Source: Campylobacter coli LMG 9860
GTDB lineage: Bacteria; Campylobacterota; Campylobacteria; Campylobacterales; Campylobacteraceae
DNA length: 64,000 bases
Direction of reading: 5' to 3'
Assembly (NCBI RefSeq): GCF_000254135.1
Contig: NZ_AINS01000033.1
Coordinates: 40,326 to 104,325, forward strand
The stretch's first letter is position 1. Each line of letters starts with the position of its first letter. Both the position numbers and the translations under genes were made by a program. Below are positions 55,983 to 64,000 of the stretch, one piece after another. The notes beneath the pieces are model-generated. The model ran no database searches. It was not told where the DNA came from and saw only the letters and a list, made by a program, of their open reading frames with translations.

Positions 55983-57280
55983 GCTCGAAAAAACTTTTTA
56001 TTCAAACCTTAGGCTGTGCAATGAATGTCAGAGATTCTGAACATATGATAGCAGAACTGACGCAAAAAGATAATTATACTTTAACAGAAGATATTAAAGA
56101 AGCAGATTTGATACTTATCAATACCTGCTCTGTGCGTGAAAAGCCTGTGCATAAGCTTTTTTCAGAAGTGGGTGGCTTTGAAAAGGTTAAAAAATCAGGC
56201 GCAAAAATAGGAGTTTGTGGATGTACAGCTTCTCATTTAGGGAGTGAAATCTTTCGTCGTGCTCCTTATGTGGATTTTGTACTAGGAGCTAGGAATATTT
56301 CTAAAATTACCCAAGCTGTTAACACTCCTAAATTTATGAGCGTTGATATAGATTATGATGAGAGTGAATTCGCTTTTGGGGATTTTAGAAATAGCATTTA
56401 TAAATCATATATTAATATCTCTATAGGTTGTGATAAGCATTGTACTTATTGTATAGTTCCCCATACAAGGGGAGATGAAATTTCCATTCCTTTAAATATC
56501 ATCTATAAAGAAGCACAAAAAGCAGTAGATAAAGGAGCTAAGGAAATTTTCCTATTAGGACAAAATGTCAATAATTATGGTAAAAGATTTAGAAATGAAC
56601 ACAAAAAAATGGATTTTTCAGATCTTTTAGAAGAACTTAGCACCATAGAAGGATTAGAGCGCATCCGTTTTACAAGTCCTCATCCTCTACATATGGACGA
56701 TAAATTTTTAGAAGTATTTGCCAAAAATCCAAAAGTTTGTAAATCAATGCATATGCCTTTGCAAAGTGGCTCAAGTCAAATTTTAAAAGCTATGAAGCGT
56801 GGTTACACCAAAGAATGGTATCTAGATAGGGCATTAAAATTAAGAGAACTTTGCCCAAATGTTAGCATATCCACAGATATTATTGTTGCATTTCCAGGAG
56901 AAAGCGATAAAGACTTTGAAGAAACCATGGAAGTTTTAGAAAAAGTACGCTTTGAACAAATGTTTTCTTTTAAATACTCTAAACGCCCTTTAACCAAAGC
57001 TGCTACCATGCCAAATCAAATCGATGAAGAGATAGCCTCAAATCGACTTAGTACTCTACAGGCTCGTCATAATGAAATTTTAGACGATATTGTTAAAAAA
57101 CAAGAAAATAAAACTTTTAAAGTTCTTTTTGAAGAATTAAGAGCAGGCAATGCTATCGTGGGTAGAACAGATAATAATTTTCTAGTGCAAGTTGAAGGCA
57201 GCGAAGAGCTCTTAGGAACTTTTAAAGAAGTAAAAATTACTAATGCAAAGCGTATGGTTTTATATGGGGAAATCATTTAA
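55979..57280 (+). CDS. miaB: tRNA-2-methylthio-N6-dimethylallyladenosine synthase MiaB
   Basis: Radical SAM methylthiotransferase that modifies A37 in tRNAs reading UNN codons; 433 residues. The N-terminal domain carries the second cluster cysteines in [28 protein letters not shown] and [11 protein letters not shown]. The radical SAM motif is [18 protein letters not shown] near 150, and a C-terminal TRAM domain ends the protein. It begins with TTG at 55979, overlapping the previous stop (TTGA). Corresponds to Cj0458c. Confidence 0.97.
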   Translation: MSSKKLFIQTLGCAMNVRDSEHMIAELTQKDNYTLTEDIKEADLILINTCSVREKPVHKLFSEVGGFEKVKKSGAKIGVCGCTASHLGSEIFRRAPYVDFVLGARNISKITQAVNTPKFMSVDIDYDESEFAFGDFRNSIYKSYINISIGCDKHCTYCIVPHTRGDEISIPLNIIYKEAQKAVDKGAKEIFLLGQNVNNYGKRFRNEHKKMDFSDLLEELSTIEGLERIRFTSPHPLHMDDKFLEVFAKNPKVCKSMHMPLQSGSSQILKAMKRGYTKEWYLDRALKLRELCPNVSISTDIIVAFPGESDKDFEETMEVLEKVRFEQMFSFKYSKRPLTKAATMPNQIDEEIASNRLSTLQARHNEILDDIVKKQENKTFKVLFEELRAGNAIVGRTDNNFLVQVEGSEELLGTFKEVKITNAKRMVLYGEII

Positions 57281-57887
57281 AATAGCTTTTATAGCACGCT
57301 TAGTTTTCATTCTACAATGGTTGATTTTTCTTACTTGTAAAAAAACCTACAAAGGTGATAAAGTTGATCAAATTTCTAATGTGATACTTTTTTGGCATGG
57401 GCGTCTTGCCCTTATGCCTTTCGCATTTAGGCATTTTGGCAAAAAAGGAAAAAAAGCTTATGTTATGATCTCTCATCATAGAGATGGGGAGCAAATTGCT
57501 AGAATTATCAAATTGTTTGGATTAGATACCGTGCGTGGAAGCACTTCAAAAGGAGCTAGTACAGCTCTTCGAAGTGCTTTTAAAATTTTAGATGAAAATC
57601 ATGATGTAGTCATTACTCCTGATGGGCCACGCGGACCTTATCATAGCATTTCAGATGGAGCGGTATTGCTTGCACAGAAAAAAAATGTTAAAATAAGAAT
57701 TTTAAACTATGAGGCAAGAAATTTTTGGGAATTTAAAAGTTGGGATAAAATGATTTTACCTAAGCCTTTTACTCATTTAGTCTATAGGCTTAGCGAACCC
57801 TTGGATATTTCAAGTTTAGATAAAGATCAAGCTAAATTTTTTTTACTTGAACATTTTAAAAAAATTGAACAAATGGATAAATTTTAA
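57264..57887 (+). CDS. DUF374 lysophospholipid acyltransferase-like protein
   Basis: Membrane-anchored acyltransferase of the DUF374 group; about 207 residues from [20 protein letters not shown], which supplies one membrane helix. The catalytic-type motif HxxxxD-like segment is [12 protein letters not shown], with [12 protein letters not shown] just before it, and the substrate-side signature is [16 protein letters not shown] near 125. Members may acylate lysophospholipid or KDO/lipid A precursors. An alternative ATG at 57243 adds 7 residues. Either start overlaps miaB. The H. pylori homologue also follows miaB. Corresponds to Cj0457c. Confidence 0.82.
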   Translation: MGKSFKIAFIARLVFILQWLIFLTCKKTYKGDKVDQISNVILFWHGRLALMPFAFRHFGKKGKKAYVMISHHRDGEQIARIIKLFGLDTVRGSTSKGASTALRSAFKILDENHDVVITPDGPRGPYHSISDGAVLLAQKKNVKIRILNYEARNFWEFKSWDKMILPKPFTHLVYRLSEPLDISSLDKDQAKFFLLEHFKKIEQMDKF

Positions 57888-57895
57888 GGAATAAA

Positions 57896-58882
57896 ATGTT
57901 ATTTTTACTTAAAAAAATATTACCACAACTTTTCACAAGTATTATTTTAGAAGATAAAAAAAACATCCTTAAAACTTCTATATATAAAAATCACAAACTT
58001 ATAAGTAGTAATGAAAAAACCTTTGATAAGAGTGAAAAATTATTAGAATATGTAAAAACACTCAATAGCAAATTTTTATTTTATCACACAGCATTATTTT
58101 TAAATGTCAAAGAGCAAGGTTTGATTCCTAGTAAAAACGACAAGGATTTTGAGCGTTTTAATGTAGGTAAAATGAGCTTAAAATCCATCGCTTTAAATAA
58201 TGCTTTGATATACACAGCAACAGAACACATAGAATACTTTAATGAATTGTTTGAAGATTATGGTGGTTTAGATTTTTTATACTCTCCTTTTGCTATACTT
58301 TATCATAATATTTTAAAAGAAAAACTAAACAGCGATAAAATAACTCTTTACGCCTATAAGCATGAGCATATTCTAACTCTTATAATTTGCCGAGGTATTG
58401 AAATTTTATATGGAGATATCATTTTCTTTGAAGAAGAATTGGATCTAGAATTTGGACATCAAGAAGAGAATTTAGACAACTTAGGCGAAGATACATTAAA
58501 TGATACTGAAGTAACGCTTGATAATTTTAATGAAACCCTAGAAGATAAGCTTAAAGCTCTTGATCAATTTGATAATATTTTAGGAAATAATGAGAATGAT
58601 TCAGAGTTTTTGGATGGCAAAGATAAATTTGATCTTGAAGAAATGGATCAATTTGGAAACGACATAGAACTTTGTCGTCATATTGTTACAAGTATTGAAA
58701 AATTTTATAAAGATGACAAATATCCAAGTGCGTTTATCGATAAGGCTTTAATCCTTAGCACCAAAGAGCTTGATCAAAGTGCTATTGAATTTTTAGAAGA
58801 AGAAACTTTACTGGAAATTGAGTCTAAGCCAATCAATACCTTAGATTCAATCATAGAACTTATGCAAAAGGAGCTTCAGTGA
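57896..58882 (+). CDS. Possible PilM/GspL-like cytoplasmic actin-fold protein
   Basis: A 328-residue protein without an assigned family in my memory. The N-terminal half reads like a diverged actin-fold protein: LFTSIILEDKKNILKTSIYK, LYSPFAILYHNIL, then ITLYAYKHEHILTLIICRG. No membrane helix is obvious. An acidic stretch at about 180-255 is rich in Asp, Glu and Asn. It is coupled by GTGA to the next gene, which with the third gene has the layout of PilN and PilO. Assignment rests mainly on that context. Corresponds to Cj0456c. Confidence 0.5.
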   Translation: MLFLLKKILPQLFTSIILEDKKNILKTSIYKNHKLISSNEKTFDKSEKLLEYVKTLNSKFLFYHTALFLNVKEQGLIPSKNDKDFERFNVGKMSLKSIALNNALIYTATEHIEYFNELFEDYGGLDFLYSPFAILYHNILKEKLNSDKITLYAYKHEHILTLIICRGIEILYGDIIFFEEELDLEFGHQEENLDNLGEDTLNDTEVTLDNFNETLEDKLKALDQFDNILGNNENDSEFLDGKDKFDLEEMDQFGNDIELCRHIVTSIEKFYKDDKYPSAFIDKALILSTKELDQSAIEFLEEETLLEIESKPINTLDSIIELMQKELQ

Positions 58883-59403
58883 AAAGCTATAGCTTCATAC
58901 AACCTAGAAAAAAACCTATCTTTACACTCTTTGACAAAATATGGTTTGGGCTTTTTAGTTTTGGTATAGTTTTTATTTTTGCGGTATATTTTCTATATCT
59001 TACTCAAATCGCATTAACGCATAATTTTATAGAAGAACAAAAAGAACAAGTTTTGCAATTTCAAAATAAAACACAAGAAAACGGAAAATTATATGATATT
59101 CTTCTAGAACAAAGTAAAATTGCAAATACCTTTCACACTCAAAATCAAGCTTTCAAAAATAGCTTAAAAAATCTTTTTGATATAATAGTTAAAACCGATG
59201 GAATCACTCTTGAAAGTATAGAACAAGAAGAAAATTCTCTAAAACTTATAGGAGTTACGCCAACAAAAGAAATGTTTGCCCTACTTTTAGAAACACCGCT
59301 AAAAAGTATTTTTGATCAAAGCTTTACAACTTATTATCGTTTAAACAATGGCTGGTATCGCTTTATTAGCATAAGTAAACAAAATTCAGGAGTTTTACAA
59401 TGA
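58879..59403 (+). CDS. PilN-like bitopic inner-membrane protein
   Basis: A 174-residue protein with GTG start at 58879. A cytoplasmic N-terminal tail (SFIQPRKKPIFTLFDK) is followed by one membrane helix near 22-45 (FGLFSFGIVFIFAVYFLYLT), a coiled-coil segment (EEQKEQVLQFQNKTQENGK) and a small periplasmic domain with GITLESIEQEENSLKLIG and LNNGWYRFISISK. That order is the PilN/GspL-periplasmic plan. It overlaps both neighbours by 4 bases. Corresponds to Cj0455c. Confidence 0.6.
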   Translation: MKSYSFIQPRKKPIFTLFDKIWFGLFSFGIVFIFAVYFLYLTQIALTHNFIEEQKEQVLQFQNKTQENGKLYDILLEQSKIANTFHTQNQAFKNSLKNLFDIIVKTDGITLESIEQEENSLKLIGVTPTKEMFALLLETPLKSIFDQSFTTYYRLNNGWYRFISISKQNSGVLQ

Positions 59404-59918
59404 AAGATAAAAGTCTTGAAGAATTAAATATTTTAAAGATTGTTATTTATGTTTTAAGCTTTATTACTGTATGTACTGCTTTGATTTTATTTTTATTATT
59501 GCCTGTGCTGAAAGATTACAAACAAACCCATTTAAGAAAAAATTCGCAAGCAGCTATATTTAATGCAGCAAAAGCTAAGCTAGATGCTAGTGAAAATAAA
59601 ATAAGCGCCTTAAGAACAGAAAATAATAAAAGTCTAGAGCAATTTGAACAACAATTCAATCTCACGCACTTTCAAAATTTTTTAGAAAAATACTTTGAAA
59701 ATATCCAAATAACAGAACTTAAACTAGATAAAAAAGAAAAATATCTTACCCATAGAATCAACATCCGAGCATCGATAAATAATCCTAGACGCTTATATGA
59801 CTTCATAGATGCCTTAGCTCAATATAACAATCTTGTAAAGATTGATTATCCCATGACCTTAAAGGCTAGTGATCATGGGATAATGATAAATCTTAATGTG
59901 CAAATTTACTCAAACTAG
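59400..59918 (+). CDS. PilO-like bitopic inner-membrane protein
   Basis: A 172-residue protein with one N-terminal membrane helix ([20 protein letters not shown]), a coiled coil ([20 protein letters not shown]) and a periplasmic domain with [20 protein letters not shown] and [20 protein letters not shown]. This is the size and plan of PilO, including the F-x-D-L-like central helix and strand that follows. Its stop lies past the thiC stop on the other strand (9-base convergent overlap). Corresponds to Cj0454c. Confidence 0.6.
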   Translation: MKDKSLEELNILKIVIYVLSFITVCTALILFLLLPVLKDYKQTHLRKNSQAAIFNAAKAKLDASENKISALRTENNKSLEQFEQQFNLTHFQNFLEKYFENIQITELKLDKKEKYLTHRINIRASINNPRRLYDFIDALAQYNNLVKIDYPMTLKASDHGIMINLNVQIYSN

Positions 59919-61202
59919 ACTTACATTCTCGCCTTTTAAGACCTGATTCATTGTATTCATAGCACACATTTTTCCACACATAGAGCAGGAATTTAGATCA
60001 TCGGGGCGTCTTTCGTTAAACATTTTTTTAGCTTTTTCGCCATCAATGGCAAGTTTAAACATTTTCTCCCAGTCGATATCCTGTCTCGCCTTACTCATCT
60101 CATCATCTCTTTTTCTTTCTTTTGGAAGCTTAGCTAAATCCCCTGCATGAGCTGCAATCTTAGTAGCTACTATACCATCTCTAACATCATTTAAATTAGG
60201 CAATCTTAAATGTTCAGCAGGAGTTACATAACAAAGTATATCAGCACCCGCAGCAGCAGCCACAGCACCACCGATAGCTCCACTTATATGATCATATCCA
60301 GCACCAATATCCGTAACTAAAGGCCCTAGAACATAAAAAGGAGCGCCTTTGCAAATGCGTTTTTCAATTTGCATATTAGCTTCAATCTCATTAATTGCCA
60401 TATGTCCAGGTCCTTCTATCATTACTTGAACACCTGCTTCCCACGCTCTTTGAGTGAGTAAAGATAATTCGATAAGTTCAGAAATTTGCGCTGCATCACT
60501 TGCATCATGTGTAGATCCTGGACGCAAAGCATCACCTAAAGATAGTGTCACATCGTATTTTAAACAAATTTCAAGCAAATCATCATAGTATTCAAAAAAA
60601 GGATTTTCAGCTTCTTTCATAGCCATCCACGCATAAAGTACTGATCCTCCTCTAGAAACTATATTAGTAAGTCTTTTGCTTTCTTTAAAAACTCTAGCCG
60701 CGCGCGAATTTATACCCGCATGTATAGTCATAAAATCAACCCCGCTTTTTGCATGATGATAAACCACATCTAAAAAATCCCTAGCGCTGATTTGTTTTAG
60801 ATCTTTTTCTAAAAATCCTACCGCATCATAAACTGGAACTGTTCCTATCATAGCTTTTGAAACTGCGATAAGCTCATCTCTAAAACGACTTGTTTTGCCA
60901 TAATTGCTTAAATCCATAATAGCTTCGATTCCAAATTTGTGAGCAAGCTCTACTTTTTTCATCTCCTCACTATAATCAACACAATCATTTGAAACACCTA
61001 AATTTACATTTACCTTAGTGCGAAGTCCAAGTCCTATACCATTTGGATCAAGACTTTTATGATTGATATTAGCAGGGATGATAATCTTACCACAAGCTAT
61101 ATTTGCAAGCAAAAAATCTTTGCTTACTTCTTCTTTTTGAGCAACAATCTCCATTTCTTTGGTAAAAATACCTTCTTTGGCATAAAGCATTTGAGTTTTC
61201 AT
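59910..61202 (-). CDS. thiC: Phosphomethylpyrimidine synthase ThiC
   Basis: Radical SAM enzyme that converts AIR to HMP-phosphate for thiamine synthesis; 430 residues, the short form. Conserved parts include [50 protein letters not shown] and, at the C-terminus, the iron-sulfur cysteines in [15 protein letters not shown] (C-x2-C-x3-C). A TPP riboswitch lies in the leader, so expression should fall when TPP is abundant. Corresponds to Cj0453. Confidence 0.98.
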   Translation of the reverse strand: MKTQMLYAKEGIFTKEMEIVAQKEEVSKDFLLANIACGKIIIPANINHKSLDPNGIGLGLRTKVNVNLGVSNDCVDYSEEMKKVELAHKFGIEAIMDLSNYGKTSRFRDELIAVSKAMIGTVPVYDAVGFLEKDLKQISARDFLDVVYHHAKSGVDFMTIHAGINSRAARVFKESKRLTNIVSRGGSVLYAWMAMKEAENPFFEYYDDLLEICLKYDVTLSLGDALRPGSTHDASDAAQISELIELSLLTQRAWEAGVQVMIEGPGHMAINEIEANMQIEKRICKGAPFYVLGPLVTDIGAGYDHISGAIGGAVAAAAGADILCYVTPAEHLRLPNLNDVRDGIVATKIAAHAGDLAKLPKERKRDDEMSKARQDIDWEKMFKLAIDGEKAKKMFNERRPDDLNSCSMCGKMCAMNTMNQVLKGENVSLV

Positions 61203-61261
61203 ATTTATCCTTTGAAAAATTTGGATAAATGAGGGTGCAAGTAAATTGTAGAAAGTATAAA

Positions 61262-61342
61262 TCTTCCCGACGCTAGCATTATCTAGTTCCGGTTCGGTCT
61301 AAGCTTTTAGCTTACTCTCAGCCTGTATCACAAGCTCCCGTC
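61262..61342 (-). promoter_or_regulatory. TPP riboswitch (thi box) of thiC
   Basis: The minus strand carries the canonical thi-box: CGGGAGC, then GGCTGAGAGTAAGC, a short variable arm (AAAGCTTAGACCGAACC), then GGAACTAGATAATGCTAGCG and CGGGAAGA. The CTGAGAG and GATAATGC cores are intact. A TATAAT -10 is at 61355-61360 (minus), between dnaQ and the riboswitch. About 60 bases separate it from the thiC ATG. Confidence 0.95.
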
Positions 61343-61373
61343 ATTTATGTTTTAATTATACTCTTTAAATATT

Positions 61374-62135
61374 TTATTTTTGCTTTATGCGAGAAGTCTT
61401 GGTAAAATTTATAAGTTCTTCAGTGGTTTTGATATGATAAGGGAGTTTGCCAAGACAATGTTTAAAAATTTCAGCCGCAGCCAAAGCGTCGTTTAAAGCT
61501 CTATGGTGGGCATTTTTTATCCCTAAAAGCTCTTTTAAAACATCTAATTTATATCTTGGACTTTCTATACAGCATTGCGCAAATTCTATGGTGCAAATAC
61601 GACGATTAAGCAAAATTCCAAAACCACACTCATTTAAAGCCTTGGAAATAAAACCATAATCAAAACGCACATTATGTGCGACAAAAATACTGTCTTTTAA
61701 AAAAAGTCTAAAATCATTTAAAACCTTAGTCAAACTCGGTGCATCTTTTACCATGTCTAAATTAATTCCTGTAAGTTCTGTAATATTTTCAGGAATTTCT
61801 TTTACCTGTACCAAAGAGCTAAAACGATCGATTTCTTGCAAATTTTTTATCTTAACTGCACCTATTTCTAAAATTTGTCCGTTTTTAATCCCGCCTGTAC
61901 TTTCTATATCTACAATGCAAAAAATTTCTTCTTTGATCTTTTTTGTACGCGTTTGCAAGGTAAAAATATTATTTTTATCTAGAGTTAAACCCAAACCCAA
62001 AAGCTCGAAAGTTTCTAAATCAAGTTCATAATCTTTTAATTCTTCAATCTTTTTAAATTCTTTAATTACCCACTCATAGGGCTTGCTTTGCTTACTTAAG
62101 ATAGAAATAATCTGATCAACTTGCTGCAAACTCAA
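61374..62135 (-). CDS. dnaQ: DnaQ-family 3'-5' exonuclease (DNA polymerase III epsilon-like)
   Basis: DEDDh exonuclease; 253 residues. An N-terminal region of about 60-80 residues (MSLQQVDQIISILSKQSKP) has no known role. The exonuclease has FCIVDIESTGGIKNG (DxE), VAHNVRFDYGF and HRALNDALAAAEIF (HxxxxxD). Probably the proofreading subunit, but the family also includes RNase T-like enzymes, and no polymerase gene is adjacent. Overlaps rpe by 4 bases. Corresponds to Cj0452. Confidence 0.85.
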   Translation of the reverse strand: MSLQQVDQIISILSKQSKPYEWVIKEFKKIEELKDYELDLETFELLGLGLTLDKNNIFTLQTRTKKIKEEIFCIVDIESTGGIKNGQILEIGAVKIKNLQEIDRFSSLVQVKEIPENITELTGINLDMVKDAPSLTKVLNDFRLFLKDSIFVAHNVRFDYGFISKALNECGFGILLNRRICTIEFAQCCIESPRYKLDVLKELLGIKNAHHRALNDALAAAEIFKHCLGKLPYHIKTTEELINFTKTSRIKQK

Positions 62136-62779
62136 AATTCAAGCTTTAAAGATGAAATTGAAGTTTTATAATCATTTGAAGAAAAAATATAACTTCCAGC
62201 GACTAAAATATCTGCTCCCGCAGCTTCTAAATCGCTTGCATTTAAGCCATTAACCCCACCATCAACCTCTATAAAAACCTTAGCATTTTTTTCATCGATC
62301 AGTCTTCTTAATTCTTTGATTTTATCATATACTAAAGGTAAAAATTTTTGTCCGCCAAAGCCAGGATTAACACTCATTAAAAGCACCATATCTACAAAGT
62401 CTATCATATGTTTTATGGAATTTATAGGAGTATGTGGATTTAAAACAATAGCAGGATGGATTCCTTGACTTCTTATATACTCGCAAAGTCGTATAGGGTG
62501 GGCTTCACTTTCTATATGAAAAGAAATAAATTTAGGCTTGATAGGGATAAAAAGATCTACAAATTTACCCACATCTTTTACCATTAAATGGACATCTAAA
62601 GGTATTTCGGTAATGGTTGAAATTTTTTCTATTACACAGGGTCCAAAGGTTAAATTTGGAACAAAATGCCCGTCCATAACATCAATGTGCAAAAGATCAG
62701 CTCCTGCTTCATCAATTGCTTTAATCTCTTCTTCTAGTTTTAAAAAATTGGCCGATAATAAACTCGGAGCTACATACAT
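62132..62779 (-). CDS. rpe: Ribulose-phosphate 3-epimerase
   Basis: TIM-barrel metal enzyme of the pentose phosphate pathway; 215 residues, normal. Active-site parts: VAPSLLSANFLKLEEE, LLHIDVMDGHFVPNLTFGP (metal His and Asp), FHIESEAHP, SVNPGFGGQKFLP and VDGGVNGLNA. Start ATG at 62779. Upstream is a 137-base gap to rpmB, divergent. Corresponds to Cj0451. Confidence 0.98.
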   Translation of the reverse strand: MYVAPSLLSANFLKLEEEIKAIDEAGADLLHIDVMDGHFVPNLTFGPCVIEKISTITEIPLDVHLMVKDVGKFVDLFIPIKPKFISFHIESEAHPIRLCEYIRSQGIHPAIVLNPHTPINSIKHMIDFVDMVLLMSVNPGFGGQKFLPLVYDKIKELRRLIDEKNAKVFIEVDGGVNGLNASDLEAAGADILVAGSYIFSSNDYKTSISSLKLEF

Positions 62780-62916
62780 AAGCTTAGCCTCGTAAAGTAA
62801 AAAATTTTAAAGAAAAACATTTTATCTATTTATAAATTAAAAATAGTATAAATATTTGAATATTTTAAGCTTAAATTTGATAAAATCTTGATTTAAAATT
62901 TCCAAAGGATGCAAAT

Positions 62917-63111
62917 ATGGCAAGAATATGTCAAATCACAGGTAAGGGACCAATGGTGGGTAATAATGTCAGCCATGCTAACAATAAAACAAAAAGACGC
63001 TTTTTACCTAATCTTAGAACAGTTCGTGTAACCCTAGAAGATGGCACTACAAGAAAAATGAGAATTGCTGCCTCTACTTTAAGAACTTTAAAAAAACAAA
63101 ACTCTAAATAA
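62917..63111 (+). CDS. rpmB: 50S ribosomal protein L28
   Basis: Small 50S protein; 64 residues, [20 protein letters not shown] onward, with [17 protein letters not shown] and a basic C-terminus. It has only one Cys, so it is the zinc-free form. ATG follows AAAGGATG. Followed by a TTCG hairpin. Confidence 0.98.
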   Translation: MARICQITGKGPMVGNNVSHANNKTKRRFLPNLRTVRVTLEDGTTRKMRIAASTLRTLKKQNSK

Positions 63112-63115
63112 ACTC

Positions 63116-63133
63116 TTGAGGATTCGTCCTCAA
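63116..63133 (+). terminator. Hairpin after rpmB
   Basis: TTGAGGA and TCCTCAA form a 7-bp stem closed by a TTCG tetraloop, starting four bases after the rpmB stop. The T run that follows is weak, so it may also stabilise the message end. Confidence 0.6.
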
Positions 63134-63307
63134 TGACTTAAAAATCTTCATTATAATTATTTAATTTAACAAATCGCTAATTTGTAACATATTTAAGATT
63201 TATTGAATTATTTAGCATTTTTTAAGCCAAAAATATCATTTAATTAGTTATAATGTAACATATCGTTTAATATTTTTTAAATTGTATCAATTTTTAAGGA
63301 GAATTTT

Positions 63308-63523
63308 ATGTTACATGAATATCGTGAACTTATGTCAGAGTTAAAAGGAAAAGATGCGCATTTTGATAAATTATTTGAGCGCCATAATGAACTTGACGAT
63401 CAAATTAAAGATGCAGAAGAAGGAAGAAATTTATTAAGTGATATTGAAATTTCAAATCTTAAAAAAGAAAAATTACATATTAAAGATCAGTTAAACCAAT
63501 ATCTAGCAAACTATAAAAAATAG
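63308..63523 (+). CDS. DUF465 (YdcH-like) small coiled-coil protein
   Basis: A 71-residue helical protein: MLHEYRELMSELKGKDAHFD, ERHNELDDQIKDAEEG and LKKEKLHIKDQLNQYLANYK. The DAHFDKLFERHNELDDQI segment is the DUF465 signature. Function unknown in all bacteria. ATG follows AAGGAG. It precedes the chemoreceptor-like gene by 11 bases, so the two are probably co-transcribed. Corresponds to Cj0449c. Confidence 0.85.
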   Translation: MLHEYRELMSELKGKDAHFDKLFERHNELDDQIKDAEEGRNLLSDIEISNLKKEKLHIKDQLNQYLANYKK

Positions 63524-63534
63524 GGTAAAAAAAT

Positions 63535-64000
63535 ATGTTTGGAAGTAAAATAAATCATACAGAGCTTCAAGATATCAAGAATGAAAACCAAAATCTTACT
63601 CAGCAGCTTGAGAAAATCAAGGCTGAAAATTTAGAGTTAAAAGATAAAATTTCACTCTTAGAGCAAGAAGCTTTAGAGTCAAAGTTAAAAACCGATCTTT
63701 TAAATGTATTATTAAGCGGTGTTTTAAAAAATATTACCATAGTCCAAAGTGATATGCTTGAAAATGTTAATAAAGCTGAAATTATTTCTAATTATTCCAA
63801 AACTTCACTAGCTGAAATGGATGAATTAAACCATATAGCCAATTCTATAAACGCTTCTTTGGGTGATATCACAGAGTCAGCTAATAAAACACGCGATGTT
63901 GCAGGAACTTTACATCGTAGCGTTGATGAGATTACAAATGTAATTAACCTTATTAAAGATGTATCCGATCAAACCAATCTTTTAGCATTAAATGCTGCTA
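63535..64000 (+). CDS. Methyl-accepting chemotaxis-like signal protein, 3' end outside window
   Basis: The first 155 residues of a cytoplasmic chemoreceptor-like protein. It begins MFGSKINHTELQDIKNENQN, with a long coiled coil and no membrane helix, and then reaches the conserved receptor-signalling region (ITNVINLIKDVSDQTNLLAL). The visible sequence has no ligand-binding domain, so it is a soluble receptor type whose signal input may be metabolic or through a partner. ATG at 63535. Corresponds to Cj0448c. Confidence 0.9.
   Translation, partial: MFGSKINHTELQDIKNENQNLTQQLEKIKAENLELKDKISLLEQEALESKLKTDLLNVLLSGVLKNITIVQSDMLENVNKAEIISNYSKTSLAEMDELNHIANSINASLGDITESANKTRDVAGTLHRSVDEITNVINLIKDVSDQTNLLALNAA

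Overview
The window is AT-rich epsilonproteobacterial chromosome and reads as Campylobacter jejuni or a very close relative such as C. coli. Evidence: tight gene packing, an rpoB and rpoC pair that overlap but are not fused, the L-fucose locus, a nssR/ctb nitrosative-stress pair, an HP0268-like gene in front of miaB, and gene order matching my memory of C. jejuni NCTC 11168 from about Cj0511 to Cj0448 in reverse. No insertion sequence, prophage, integrase or CRISPR array was seen. Two genes I remember as broken in NCTC 11168 (amt and the aldehyde dehydrogenase of the fucose locus) are full length here, so this is probably another strain. || Layout. 1-9014: C-terminal processing protease (cut by the window edge), a CsoR/FrmR-type regulator, clpB behind a likely HspR (HAIR) site, then PBP1a, maf and alaS. 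9131-12170: a translationally coupled three-gene cassette (DegT-type aminotransferase, MetE-like zinc enzyme, Gfo/Idh/MocA oxidoreductase), the least explained accessory block. 12290-19525: hemH, amt, selU, HIT protein, trpC, TPR lipoprotein, YkgJ-type protein, TrmN6-type methyltransferase and a 50-residue secreted protein. 19576-22692: tRNA-Arg(CCU) and the rpsL-rpsG-fusA str operon. 22832-32038: a nine-gene L-fucose operon with a divergent IclR-type regulator. || 32069-45869 is the core expression block: four tRNAs, tuf, rpmG, tRNA-Trp, secE, nusG, rplKAJL, rpoBC, with hairpins before rplJ and between rplL and rpoB. 46004-48093 is a polar amino acid ABC importer lacking its binding protein. 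48104-49168 holds nssR and the truncated haemoglobin gene ctb with a TTAAC-N4-GTTAA box between them. 49171-57887 holds recG, a degenerate M16 peptidase homologue, mqnC, an MFS exporter, nusA, an HP0268-like protein, miaB and a lipid acyltransferase-like protein. 57896-59918 is a coupled trio resembling the PilM/GspL, PilN and PilO inner-membrane platform of type IV pilus or type II secretion machines. 59910-64000 holds thiC behind a TPP riboswitch, a DnaQ-type exonuclease, rpe, rpmB, a DUF465 protein and the start of a chemoreceptor-like gene. || How the parts work together. The fucose operon encodes a complete non-phosphorylative route: uptake (FucP), mutarotation, dehydrogenation (FucX), lactone hydrolysis, two-subunit dehydration, aldol cleavage and lactaldehyde oxidation. 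The core block couples translation factors to RNA polymerase. The best leads for new biology are the MetE-like cassette at 9131-12170 and the PilMNO-like trio at 57896-59918; both are inferences from sequence pattern and need profile searches. No wholly novel system can be claimed from the sequence alone.
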